A DNA stretch of 59,744 nucleotides from Butyricicoccus_A sp963588905. GTDB lineage: Bacteria > Bacillota > Clostridia > Oscillospirales > Butyricicoccaceae. Numbering within the stretch: the first letter of the stretch is position 1; each line of letters opens with the position of its first letter. The DNA lies in the NCBI GenBank assembly GCA_963588905.1, contig CAVAJF010000003.1, forward strand, positions 1 through 59,744. The letters run 5' to 3'. A program made the translations under genes and the position numbers. Shown piece by piece: positions 51,535 through 59,677 of this stretch. Under the pieces are notes generated by a model. The model did no database searches. It saw only the letters and a program-made list of their open reading frames with translations, and was not told the DNA's origin.

Positions 51535-52080
51535 ATGAGCAATGTGGTCATACAGGCAATCGGCGTTCTGGCACTGCTGATTTATCTTGTCAGCTACCAA
51601 TTGCGGGACGGCAGACGCATGATTCTGTGCCGGATTCTGGCAGATGCGGTAAACATCGGACATTATTTGCTGCTCGGCGCCTTTAGTGGCTGTGGAACCC
51701 TTGTGATCTGTGTGCTCAACGGATTGATTTGCGGAAACAGGACACACGCATGGGCGCAGTGGAAGGGCTGGAAATGGCTCATGTCTCTGGCGTTAGTCGT
51801 CATCTGCATTGCCACACGCCAAGGCTCCCATCCCTGGCTGACCAGTGCCTGTACGCTGATTTCGATTCTCGGCGTTGTCTGGACACAGTGGTCGGGAAAG
51901 GGATGGGTGATGCGGCTGGGAAAAGTACTGGTTGTCGGCCCGTTTTGGATCATTTACTGTATCTTTTTCGGTTCTATTCCCGGTATTATCAATGAATGCA
52001 TCGGCATGGCATCCGCCATTGTCCCGCTGGTTCGATACGGATGTTCTGATGAGAAAACCAGCAATTTGAAAGAAAAATAA
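51535..52080 (+). CDS. YgjV-like membrane protein
   Basis: A 181-aa protein with about five membrane segments, like YgjV-family inner membrane proteins (IGVLALLIYLVSYQLRDG, FGSIPGIINECIGMASAIV). The function is unknown; family members are often next to transporters. It is 44 bp after the BCCT gene and probably in the same operon. Confidence 0.75.
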   Translation: MSNVVIQAIGVLALLIYLVSYQLRDGRRMILCRILADAVNIGHYLLLGAFSGCGTLVICVLNGLICGNRTHAWAQWKGWKWLMSLALVVICIATRQGSHPWLTSACTLISILGVVWTQWSGKGWVMRLGKVLVVGPFWIIYCIFFGSIPGIINECIGMASAIVPLVRYGCSDEKTSNLKEK

Positions 52081-52084
52081 AACA

Positions 52085-52116
52085 GCTGCCGCGGGCGAAA
52101 GCCTGCGGCAGCCAAA
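52085..52116. terminator. Bidirectional terminator
   Basis: A 12-bp stem (52085-52096 with 52101-52112, one G-U) with a GAAA loop lies between convergent genes. Confidence 0.88.
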
Positions 52117-52122
52117 ATTATC

Positions 52123-52803
52123 TTATAATCTGTCGTGAAGAAGTGCATCGAGAGCCGGTACATGGCAAAGATTTTGCCAGATATACTGGTTGCATTCCTG
52201 TTTGAGGCGGAAGCTGGCAGCTTCGTCCTGACCGATTGCCTCCTCGAGCAGTCCTTTGGAAATTAACGAATTGGTTCTGCCAAAATACTGCACCTGCTCC
52301 GGTGTGAGCAGCGGGCAGGCGGTGTTCGCTTCCTGCAAAATCATGTGATCGCGCTGGGTGATGTCACTGCAATTGAGCATGGAATAAAAATAATCCGGAT
52401 AAATGTCCTGCTGAGAGACTGGAAAGGCGGAAAAATAATCCGTCACGGCATCGGCGAAATATTTGTTTTCCTTGCCCCAAAACAAGCGATAAAAAATATT
52501 CGGCCGCATGAATGCATAGTGGTTAAACAGCTTCCAGCCATCAAAGTAGGAGATAAACAGATTGCTGTGCACGCGCAGCATCACGCCGTAGTCCTTGAGA
52601 TACGAATCCAGAAAACGGATCGAAGCGACGATGAGCAGATAATCCAGACTGAGAAAATGCCGGTACAGCGCCGCAGAGGACAGTCCCAATTCTTTGGACA
52701 AAGAACGAACGGTTAAATTTTCCGTATCATCCTGCAAGAGCTTTTGATAGGCATGAATAATAAAATTTTGCTTGGTTGCGATACCATTGTTGTAAACAGC
52801 CAC
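52123..52803 (-). CDS. TetR-family regulator
   Basis: A 226-aa TetR protein with a helix-turn-helix at about 25-55 (LTVRSLSKELGLSSAALYRHF); the C-terminal domain is aromatic-rich and unassigned. GTG is the start, with AAAGGGG upstream. It is divergent from an AraC regulator and convergent with the betaine operon. The TGTTAACA octamer just upstream recurs before the operon it may control. Confidence 0.85.
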   Translation of the reverse strand: MAVYNNGIATKQNFIIHAYQKLLQDDTENLTVRSLSKELGLSSAALYRHFLSLDYLLIVASIRFLDSYLKDYGVMLRVHSNLFISYFDGWKLFNHYAFMRPNIFYRLFWGKENKYFADAVTDYFSAFPVSQQDIYPDYFYSMLNCSDITQRDHMILQEANTACPLLTPEQVQYFGRTNSLISKGLLEEAIGQDEAASFRLKQECNQYIWQNLCHVPALDALLHDRL

Positions 52804-52834
52804 GAAAAAATTCCCCTTTATTTTTTACTGACAA

Positions 52835-52956
52835 TGTTAACATATCATGAAATAAAACGCTTGTCAATGGAAAAACAGAGACAGAAATGGGACGATTTTT
52901 TCTGATTTGCACGGGAAAACGAATTTTTTTTGCAATTAAATGTTATCGTGTTAACA
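52835..52956. promoter_or_regulatory. Shared TGTTAACA sites between TetR and AraC genes
   Basis: The palindromic octamer TGTTAACA occurs at 52835-52842 and 52949-52956, and also at 47180-47187 before the isomerase-MttB operon. The second and third sites share flanks (GTTAACAAT then AGACGA). This suggests one regulator for all three. Confidence 0.55.
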
Positions 52957-52987
52957 ATATATAGACGAGAGAAGGGAGTTGTCAAAT

Positions 52988-54082
52988 ATGAAAGGCAAAG
53001 AACAAATACAACAGATGTGCAGAAATATCACAACGATGAGTGGGGTTGCCTGCGCGATGGCAGACGAGCAAAACCAGCTGCTTTTTCATAGCACAGACAC
53101 TTCTGCTTTTGTCTGTATCGAGGGGAGCCGCCGCGTTGGCAGGCATTTGTATCAGTGCGAAACCGGAGAGCTGTTTTTGCTGTTTCAGCAGCAGGCGGAA
53201 GAAACGTATCAGATGATTGTCGGCCCCTTTGTATTAGAGGACGGGACGGAGCAGGCGGCATGTCCGGTGTTAAATCAAGAGCAAATGCAGGCACTGCATG
53301 ACATTGCGCAGGCGGTCTGCGGATACTTATCTGAGCGCAAGCTCATGACCGCGCAGGAATCCCGTTTCCAGAATGAAATGCTGCAAAATATGGTGCACAG
53401 CATGGACAATGTCTATCACTTGAATTATCCGTTGGAACAGGAGCGAAATTTGCAGCAGATGATTCGTTCCGGAGACAAAAAAGAGGCGCGGCAGCTGCTC
53501 AATGAGCTTCTGGTCGAGCTGTATGCTGCGGTCGGTACCGATCTCACCATGCTGAAACTGCGCATTCGAGAGCTGATTACGCTGATGTCGCGGGCGGCGA
53601 CGGACAGCGGTGCCAATGTCAATGCCGTGTTTGCCCTGTGCGACAACAGCGTGATGGAGCTGGAGCGCTTGCAGGATTTTGAACAGTTGGACACATGGCT
53701 CGCCGGTCTGCTGCACCAGTTTTTCGATCAGGTATTCGAGTTTAACGACACCAAGCACCAGGCGGTGCTGTGTCAGGTGTTCGCATATATTCAAGGACAT
53801 CTCTCGGAAAAGCTGACCTTGGATCAAATCGCGCGACATGTGTATTTATCCAAATCGTATTTATGCCGGATTTTACGAGAAGAGCTGGATACCACATTTA
53901 CCGAGTACACCAATCGGCTGCGCATCGAGCGCAGCAAGCTGTATTTGCAGCGCAGCAGCATGTCGCTGACAGAAATCGCCTGCGCGGTCGGCTTTGAAGA
54001 TCAGAGTTATTTCACCCGTATTTTCAAGCGGCAGGTCGGCGTTCCGCCGGGAAAATACCGCGCAAATAATATGAGCGCATAG
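52988..54082 (+). CDS. AraC-family regulator with PocR-like sensor
   Basis: A 364-aa protein. The N-terminal part (about 1-110) with a conserved cysteine-rich stretch (FVCIEGSR, YQCETGE, FLLFQQQAEE) resembles the PocR-type ligand domain. A linker follows, then AraC helix-turn-helix repeats at the C-terminus (LDQIARHVYLSKSYLCRIL, LTEIACAVGFEDQSYFTRIF). The start at 52988 follows AGAAGGGAG. It probably activates the betaine genes. Its last codons are duplicated at 46963. Confidence 0.85.
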   Translation: MKGKEQIQQMCRNITTMSGVACAMADEQNQLLFHSTDTSAFVCIEGSRRVGRHLYQCETGELFLLFQQQAEETYQMIVGPFVLEDGTEQAACPVLNQEQMQALHDIAQAVCGYLSERKLMTAQESRFQNEMLQNMVHSMDNVYHLNYPLEQERNLQQMIRSGDKKEARQLLNELLVELYAAVGTDLTMLKLRIRELITLMSRAATDSGANVNAVFALCDNSVMELERLQDFEQLDTWLAGLLHQFFDQVFEFNDTKHQAVLCQVFAYIQGHLSEKLTLDQIARHVYLSKSYLCRILREELDTTFTEYTNRLRIERSKLYLQRSSMSLTEIACAVGFEDQSYFTRIFKRQVGVPPGKYRANNMSA

Positions 54083-54091
54083 AGAATATAG

Positions 54092-54136
54092 AAACGGCTT
54101 ACCGTCTGGGGAGAACCGCAGAGGGTAAGCCATTTT
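54092..54136 (+). terminator. Terminator, recurrent family
   Basis: AAACGGCTTACC pairs with GGGTAAGCC, followed by ATTTTC. Third member of the family seen at 32491 and 47022; its T-tract is interrupted. Confidence 0.75.
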
Positions 54137-54158
54137 CTTGCATTTTCGGGGATAAATA

Positions 54159-54200
54159 GAAGAAACCCCTAGCAGGGCCTAATCTGCTAGGGGTTTCTTC
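54159..54200. terminator. Strong bidirectional hairpin
   Basis: A perfect 17-bp stem (54159-54175 with 54184-54200). No T-tract follows on the plus strand. Confidence 0.75.
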
Positions 54201-54275
54201 CGTGTTCCTGCATAGAAACATCTCATCATTCTCCGTAATATATCCTAGAATTCCAAAGAATCAAGTCATTTCGGC

Positions 54276-54304
54276 TTGAATTCCTCGAAATATTATGGTA
54301 TAAT
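54276..54304 (+). promoter_or_regulatory. Promoter of the second small peptide
   Basis: TTGAAT (54276-54281) and TATAAT (54299-54304), 17-bp spacer, 60 bp before the peptide start. Confidence 0.65.
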
Positions 54305-54363
54305 TACCGCGTTATTACCGCTCCAATCTGGCGCAATCCGTGACAGGGAGGAGGTGTTTTACT

Positions 54364-54444
54364 ATGCAAGTACTTACTTCATTGGTTCTTTCTGTTGTTG
54401 CAAATGTAATCAGCTACTACATCTGCAAATGGTTGGACAGATAA
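54364..54444 (+). CDS. Small hydrophobic peptide, type I toxin-like
   Basis: A 26-aa peptide of one hydrophobic helix with an aromatic, basic end: MQVLTSLVLSVVANV, then SYYICKWLDR. Peptides of this form (SYYICKWLD) recur in Clostridia and are often seen as unannotated small genes; a type I toxin role is suspected, not shown. GGGAGGAGG precedes the ATG. A consensus promoter drives it and another points back at it. Confidence 0.65.
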   Translation: MQVLTSLVLSVVANVISYYICKWLDR

Positions 54445-54489
54445 ATGTCGGTAATGAACCTCGGTTGACTGCTCCGGAAAAGCAGAAGA

Positions 54490-54520
54490 GTCCCCTGACA
54501 GTTGCGACCTGTTAGGGGAT
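54490..54520 (+). terminator. Terminator after the small peptide
   Basis: GTCCCCTGACAG pairs with CTGTTAGGGGAT using G-U pairs; a weak T-tract follows. It lies about 45 bp after the stop. Confidence 0.6.
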
Positions 54521-54643
54521 TCGCTCTGTGTTTCTGCTAATAAGCGTATTTATTTTATTTGCTTATTACATATAGCACTGGAATCCCAAAGAGTCAGAAC
54601 CAAATTGTTTTTTTGCTCACGAGTGGCAAAATATCATGTATAC

Positions 54644-54672
54644 ATTATAACACTGGAATCTCAAAGGGTCAA
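54644..54672 (-). promoter_or_regulatory. Leftward promoter facing the small peptide
   Basis: TTGACC (54667-54672) and TATAAT (54644-54649), 17 bp apart on the minus strand, would make an RNA antisense to the peptide transcript. Related sequence blocks (AATYCCAAAG-type) recur at 54250 and 54580, suggesting decayed copies of this promoter. Confidence 0.6.
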
Positions 54673-54741
54673 GTAATTTTTTTGAAAATATAATGTATCA
54701 CAAAAATTCAAACGAATCAAGTTTAATAAGGGGAGTAAGAT

Positions 54742-55194
54742 ATGAAATTTTATGAATTTTACGAAGTCCCCGCGCGGACGCCGGCCCTGATTCAATCCCT
54801 CGTCACGGTTTGGGAGGCGTCGGTTCGCGCGACGCATCTGTTTTTATCCGATGCGGAAATCCGGCAAATCAAAACCTATGTGCCGCAGGCACTGACCGGT
54901 GTTGCACACTTACTTGTCGCGGAGACCGAGAGCGGCGAACCGGTTGCCTTTATGGGCATAGAAAATGACCGGCTGGAAATGCTGTTTCTGGCACCGCAGA
55001 CGCGCGGGCAGGGTCTCGGAAAACAGCTGCTGCAGTACGGCATCGAGACCTATGGCGTGCGAGAAGTGACCGTCAATGAACAAAATCCGCAGGCAGTCGG
55101 ATTTTATCAGCATCTGGGCTTTGAGACCTATAAACGGACAGATCTTGATGAGGAGGGAAACCCGTATCCGCTTTTATACATGCGGCTCAAGTAA
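54742..55194 (+). CDS. GNAT acetyltransferase
   Basis: A 150-aa GCN5-related acetyltransferase. The acetyl-CoA loop is APQTRGQGLGKQLL; VNEQNPQAVGFYQHLGF is the usual end. GGGGAG lies upstream of the ATG. The substrate is unknown. Convergent with a second GNAT gene 12 bp away. Confidence 0.88.
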   Translation: MKFYEFYEVPARTPALIQSLVTVWEASVRATHLFLSDAEIRQIKTYVPQALTGVAHLLVAETESGEPVAFMGIENDRLEMLFLAPQTRGQGLGKQLLQYGIETYGVREVTVNEQNPQAVGFYQHLGFETYKRTDLDEEGNPYPLLYMRLK

Positions 55195-55206
55195 AAAATC
55201 CTGTTT

Positions 55207-55629
55207 TTACGGGTTCCAGACCATCGTATAGTCTTTTTCGCCCGTATCTTCATCGACACCTTGTGACAGAATGGAGAATCCCTCTCTGCGATAAAAGGCG
55301 ATCGCGCGTGTATTTTGCTGATAGACGCTCAGGGAAAGTGCCGCATGTGTTTGTTTGGCATGAGTTAGAAGCTGCGCGCCGATTCCTGTGCAACGGTGCG
55401 TTTTCTCCACAAACATGCCGGCGATATATTCGTCCATCAGACCGAGAAAGCCGACGAGTTTTCCGTCTCTCTCACAGACGAAAATCGTCGCCTGCGACAA
55501 GGCTTCCTGCACGCCACGGAACTGTGATCGCCAGTATTCCGCGGGCACAAACGGATGCGCATCGATATTCCCGCAAAGCCACAGCTGCATGACCTGCTCT
55601 GTATCGGATACCTGAAAATCTCGAATCAT
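55207..55629 (-). CDS. GNAT acetyltransferase
   Basis: A 140-aa GNAT protein with the CoA loop KTHRCTGIGAQLL and the family end VYQQNTRAIAFYRREGF. It is not a close copy of the convergent GNAT at 54742. AAGGAG lies upstream of the start. The substrate is unknown. Confidence 0.88.
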   Translation of the reverse strand: MIRDFQVSDTEQVMQLWLCGNIDAHPFVPAEYWRSQFRGVQEALSQATIFVCERDGKLVGFLGLMDEYIAGMFVEKTHRCTGIGAQLLTHAKQTHAALSLSVYQQNTRAIAFYRREGFSILSQGVDEDTGEKDYTMVWNP

Positions 55630-55702
55630 TGTTTTTTTCTCCTTGTCCGATTGATTCTATGTATAGCATAGCCGAAATGGGAGAGAAGTCAAGGCTGGAG
55701 AC

Positions 55703-55753
55703 AACGAAACCCCATTTGTTAGACACTTGCCTGACAGATGGGGTGTTTTCGTT
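55703..55753 (-). terminator. Terminator of the isomerase operon
   Basis: AACGAAACCCCATTTGT at 55703 pairs with ACAGATGGGG...TTTTCGTT to 55753. It lies just downstream of the leftward operon's last gene. Confidence 0.8.
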
Positions 55754-55759
55754 TTCGTA

Positions 55760-56698
55760 TCAATAAGGAATATTATTCTTGAGCAGATGGACGGATTTTG
55801 CCAGTGCCTTGATGGTATCCATCGTGTAGTCCTCGTGCTCGATGGACAGCACGCCGTCATAGCCCATCATTTTGAGGGTGACGAGAAATTCTCTCCACCA
55901 GCGTTCGTCATGGCCGTAGCCCGGGATGGCGAAGTTCCAAGAACGCTTGGCGTATTCCAGTACGCCCTTGCCGTCCAACAGCGTGTTGGTCTGTGCCGGC
56001 TTTTCGATGCGGACGTCCTTGACGTGCACGTGGTAAATCGCATCGCCTAAGGCGCGAGCCACGGCAATCGGGTCGGCACCCATCCAAAACAGGTGAGAGG
56101 GGTCGAGATTGAAACCAATCGTCTCGTCTCCGCCGCACGCCTCACGCAGGCGATAGAAGTTTTCCACATCGTGCACGAGCTGACAGCCGTGCGGCTCCAG
56201 TGCCAGACGAGAAACGCCGTGCGCATTGGCAACCTTGGTGATCTGCTTCCAGTACGGAATGGCAACCTCGTTCCACTGATAGTTGAGAATGGTCTGGGTT
56301 TCCGGCGGCCAAGAGGTGACTACCCAGTTCGGGTACTTGTCGTCCGGGCCGCCAGCAGGCAGACCCGACATCATCACAACGGTGTTCAGGCCGAAATACT
56401 CGCTGAGCTGGAAGGTTTTGCGCGTCACGGCGTCCTCGCGCTCACCCCATTCGCCCGGGGCGAGCGGATTGCCGGAGCAGTTGAACGCGGAGATCGAGAT
56501 GCCATAGTCTTTGAGCATACCCTTCATCTCATCGCGCTTGGTCTCGCTTTCCAGCAGTCCATCCAAATCGACATGCGGGGCACTCGACCAGTTGCCGCAG
56601 CCCAGCTCTACCTGCTCGATGCCGAGCTTTTGGCAGGTCTTGAGCAGTTCTTTCAATGACTGATTGCCCAAGCAATCCGAAACAATACCAATTTTCAT
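55760..56698 (-). CDS. Sugar phosphate isomerase/epimerase-like protein
   Basis: A 312-aa TIM barrel (MKIGIVSDCLGNQSLKELL, SRLALEPHGCQLVHD, FNLDPSHLFWMG, IYHVHVKDVRI, SIEHEDYTMD). The Glu-Asp-His-Glu metal ligands of this family are in place. It resembles inosose-dehydratase or sugar epimerase types (IolE-like), but the reaction is not known. The start at 56698 is the last ATG before the overlap-free boundary with the dehydrogenase gene. Last gene of the operon. Confidence 0.85.
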   Translation of the reverse strand: MKIGIVSDCLGNQSLKELLKTCQKLGIEQVELGCGNWSSAPHVDLDGLLESETKRDEMKGMLKDYGISISAFNCSGNPLAPGEWGEREDAVTRKTFQLSEYFGLNTVVMMSGLPAGGPDDKYPNWVVTSWPPETQTILNYQWNEVAIPYWKQITKVANAHGVSRLALEPHGCQLVHDVENFYRLREACGGDETIGFNLDPSHLFWMGADPIAVARALGDAIYHVHVKDVRIEKPAQTNTLLDGKGVLEYAKRSWNFAIPGYGHDERWWREFLVTLKMMGYDGVLSIEHEDYTMDTIKALAKSVHLLKNNIPY

Positions 56699-56711
56699 GC
56701 GATCACCTGAT

Positions 56712-57731
56712 TTATGCCTGATAGAATGCCGGACGCTCCGGAAGCTCAACCGCTTCCATCAGCTTGGTGTCCTGTGCGTCAGCCAGCTTGTCGGCAACGG
56801 CGCAAGCGACAAAGCCATCCCAAGCGTTGGAGCCGGTCGGCACGCCGCCATTTTCCAAGCAGCTGTCTACCCAAGTCTGGAACTCGTCCTGATATGCCTC
56901 GACAAAGCGCTTGGACCAGTCGTTCATGATGGCGTGCTGGCAGCTCTCGTCAACGCAAACGGTAGCGCGTGCCGGCTGCGGCAGGGAAACGGTGCCGTTT
57001 TCGCAGACAACCTCGCACTGAATGTCGTAACCGTAGTGTGCATTGACGGCAACCTCTACGTCAACGACAACGCCCTGCTTGGTGGTCAGCAGCATGAGCT
57101 GCGGATCCTGCAGGCCTTCCGGCGCATAGCAGGAAGAACGACCCATGATAACCTGTGCCTGATCGAACTCATCGTCGAGCAGCCAGCGCAGCACATCAAT
57201 CTCGTGCGGGATGACGTTGGTAGCGTGCATACGAGTCGTGTGCTTCGGAGGAGTTACCGGGGTACGGCTCTTGCAGTGTACCATGAGCGGCTTGCCCAGC
57301 TTGCCGCTGTCAATGATGCTCTTCATTTCCAGATAGCCCGGGTCAAAGCGGCGCATAAAGCCAACCTGTACCAGATGCTTGCCGGATGCGATCTCGTCCT
57401 TGAGCACTTCGCTGCAATCCTCCAGCGTGGACGCCAGCGGCTTCTCGCAGAATACCGGCTTGCCCGCTGCGATAGCAGCGCGGACAAACTGTGCATGGGT
57501 CGGATCCCAAGAGGTGACGACAATGGCGTCTACGTCCGGGTCGTGAATCAAGGCAATGCCGTCGGTGTAAACCTTGGCACCGCAGGTGTCAGCGACAGCC
57601 TGGGTCTTTTCCGGGTCGAGGTCGGAGACAGCAACAACCGTTGCATGGTTGATGCTGGTGGTCAATCTATGGATATGGTCGCGGCCGATGAAGCCAGCTG
57701 CGCCTACAACGCCAATTCTAAGGTCTTTCAT
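56712..57731 (-). CDS. Gfo/Idh/MocA-family oxidoreductase
   Basis: A 339-aa NAD(P)-dependent sugar or cyclitol dehydrogenase. The Rossmann part is GVVGAAGFIGRDHIHRL; GKPVFCEKPLA contains the catalytic Lys; HEIDVLRWLL supplies Asp/His of the active site. It is similar in style to myo-inositol 2-dehydrogenases. Third gene in the operon, between isomerase-like proteins, fitting oxidation-epimerisation-reduction of a sugar. Confidence 0.9.
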   Translation of the reverse strand: MKDLRIGVVGAAGFIGRDHIHRLTTSINHATVVAVSDLDPEKTQAVADTCGAKVYTDGIALIHDPDVDAIVVTSWDPTHAQFVRAAIAAGKPVFCEKPLASTLEDCSEVLKDEIASGKHLVQVGFMRRFDPGYLEMKSIIDSGKLGKPLMVHCKSRTPVTPPKHTTRMHATNVIPHEIDVLRWLLDDEFDQAQVIMGRSSCYAPEGLQDPQLMLLTTKQGVVVDVEVAVNAHYGYDIQCEVVCENGTVSLPQPARATVCVDESCQHAIMNDWSKRFVEAYQDEFQTWVDSCLENGGVPTGSNAWDGFVACAVADKLADAQDTKLMEAVELPERPAFYQA

Positions 57732-57759
57732 GACTAAACGCTCCTTTTTTTCTCACAAA

Positions 57760-58551
57760 TTACAGGGTAACAGCAGCGGTCTTGATTGCTGCGATAGCAT
57801 CTGCGGTGTTGGTCGTGGTGAACAGCTCACAGCCGATGATGCCCGGATAGCCGATCTTGCGCATGTGTGCAAAGACAGCGGCATAGTTGATGACACCGGT
57901 GCCCGGCTCGTGACGGCCCGGCGCGTCTGCGAAGTGCACGTAGCCAACTTCCGGCAGGAACTTGTCCCAAGTCTCGGCAATCTTGCCCTCGTTCAGGTAC
58001 ATGTGATAGATGTCGTACAGCACCTTGACGTTCGGGGAGCCGACAGCGTCAATCAGGTCTGCGGCCTGCTTCATGGAGGTCAGGAAGTTGCCCATATGAT
58101 CGGTCACGATGTTGAGCGGCTCGACAACCAGCGTGACCTTCTTTTCCTCTGCATACGGAGCCAGTGCCTTGAGGCAGCGGAACATTGCGCACAGCTTGGC
58201 AGCTTCGGACAGCTCCGGATAGGAGTTGCTGACCGGACCTGCCGGTGTCAGCTCGTTGGAGTGAATGACAACGTTCAGGCAGCCCAGCTCGACAGCCTTG
58301 TCAATGGACTCCTTGACCTCGGCAACGTATACGTCATAATGTGCCGGATTGCACATGTCGTACTGCTTGTCGCCGGACATCGCGGACAGGGTCAGACCGA
58401 ATTCCTTCAGCTTTGCCTTGAGCACAGCCTCATCCTTGTTGTCCCAGTCCCAGATTTCGACATAGTCGAAACCGTCGTTCTTTGCTGCCTCGAAGCGCTC
58501 AGCGAACGGCAGCTCATTATATAATGCATCAATATGTGCAGAGAATTTCAT
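57760..58551 (-). CDS. Sugar phosphate isomerase/epimerase-like (Hyi-like)
   Basis: A 263-aa TIM barrel (KFSAHIDALYNELPFAERF, VVIHSNELTPAG, LVVEPLNIVTDHMGN, LYDIYHMYLNEG, HFADAPGRHEPGTG, CELF). HxNxADxPGRxEPG is typical of hydroxypyruvate isomerase-type proteins. It is a paralogue of the next gene. Confidence 0.88.
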   Translation of the reverse strand: MKFSAHIDALYNELPFAERFEAAKNDGFDYVEIWDWDNKDEAVLKAKLKEFGLTLSAMSGDKQYDMCNPAHYDVYVAEVKESIDKAVELGCLNVVIHSNELTPAGPVSNSYPELSEAAKLCAMFRCLKALAPYAEEKKVTLVVEPLNIVTDHMGNFLTSMKQAADLIDAVGSPNVKVLYDIYHMYLNEGKIAETWDKFLPEVGYVHFADAPGRHEPGTGVINYAAVFAHMRKIGYPGIIGCELFTTTNTADAIAAIKTAAVTL

Positions 58552-58598
58552 ACTACTTGCTCCTTTTTCTCAGATATATAATAAGGTATATATAGGAA

Positions 58599-59405
58599 TT
58601 ACCAGTGCTTGCCGCAAGCCTTCTTGATGGCAGCGACGGCAACTTCCGTGCTGACGGACGGATACAGCTCGAAGCCAATCACGCGGTCATAGCCCATGTC
58701 AGCGACGAAGTCAAAGTACTTCTCGTAGTTGATGACGCCAGTGCCCGGTTCTGCGCGGCCCGGTGCGTCTGCGATGTGCATGTAGCCGATGCTGCTCAGA
58801 TACTTCTGGGTCTGCTCGACAATCTTGCCCTCGTTCAGGTACATGTGGTAGACATCGTACAGGATCTTCATGTTGTCGGAACCGGTCAGGGAGGTCAGCT
58901 CGGAGCCGGTGCGCGGATCGGTCAGGAAGTTGCCCAGATGGTCGGTGACGATGTTGAGTGCTTCGAGCACGAAGGTGATGCCTGCTTCTTCTGCCCACGG
59001 AGCGATGGTAGAGAGAATGTCGAACATGGTGCAGATCTTGGTGGTGTAGGAGTAATCACCGGACAGCGGAACCGCGTACTGCGGGGACGGCTGCAGCGCA
59101 TCGGAATGGATAATCAGCGTGTCGGTGCCGACGAACTTGGCTGCCTCAATCGCACGCTTCAGGTAGTCGAGGTACTCCTGCTTGTTTGCCGGATCACACA
59201 TCGAGAACGGGCCGTCGCCACCCATCGCGGACAGGGTCAGACCGTTTTCAGCGACCAGACGCTTGACCTCTTCCAGATCCTTGTCCTCCCAGCCCCAGAA
59301 CTCGACGTACTGAAAGCCGTCCTTCTTTGCTGCGGCGAAACGCTCAGCCCACGGCAGCTCGTAATACAGAACCTCTAAGTTTGCGGAAAATTTCAGCTTG
59401 CTCAT
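58599..59405 (-). CDS. Sugar phosphate isomerase/epimerase-like (Hyi-like), paralogue
   Basis: A 268-aa TIM barrel with the same motifs as its neighbour (KFSANLEVLYYELPWAERF, LEALNIVTDHLGN, LYDVYHMYLNEG, HIADAPGRAEPGTG). The tandem pair arose by duplication. First gene of the operon, with GGAGG upstream and a leader of about 120 nt from its promoter. Confidence 0.88.
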   Translation of the reverse strand: MSKLKFSANLEVLYYELPWAERFAAAKKDGFQYVEFWGWEDKDLEEVKRLVAENGLTLSAMGGDGPFSMCDPANKQEYLDYLKRAIEAAKFVGTDTLIIHSDALQPSPQYAVPLSGDYSYTTKICTMFDILSTIAPWAEEAGITFVLEALNIVTDHLGNFLTDPRTGSELTSLTGSDNMKILYDVYHMYLNEGKIVEQTQKYLSSIGYMHIADAPGRAEPGTGVINYEKYFDFVADMGYDRVIGFELYPSVSTEVAVAAIKKACGKHW

Positions 59406-59535
59406 TGTTGTTTCCTCCTGAATTTCTACTCTAGTTTTTTCTTATGTTTTTCATTGTATCAGCTGCGTATTTATGTTAGAATAAATGCACAGCCAAATGG
59501 GTTTTGTAAAAGCATTTGTTCGTTTGATTGATGTC

Positions 59536-59564
59536 ATTATAGTTTCTGGATTGTAACTTGTAAA
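59536..59564 (-). promoter_or_regulatory. Promoter of the isomerase operon
   Basis: On the minus strand TTTACA (59559-59564) and TATAAT (59536-59541) with a 17-bp spacer; the first gene begins about 130 bp downstream. The region to 59677 has no other gene. Confidence 0.65.
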
Positions 59565-59677
59565 CAATCATTGATGCTGTAAAACTTTTGATATGTGCTG
59601 TTTGACCAGAAAAAAACCATCGTATCATTTATTGTATAGAGTAGACATATTTTTGGAGAAACGGGTGAGAAAATCGT

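Noticed and set aside
56664..57737. 357-codon rightward frame
   Set aside because: Antisense shadow of the Gfo/Idh/MocA gene, caused by biased codon use.
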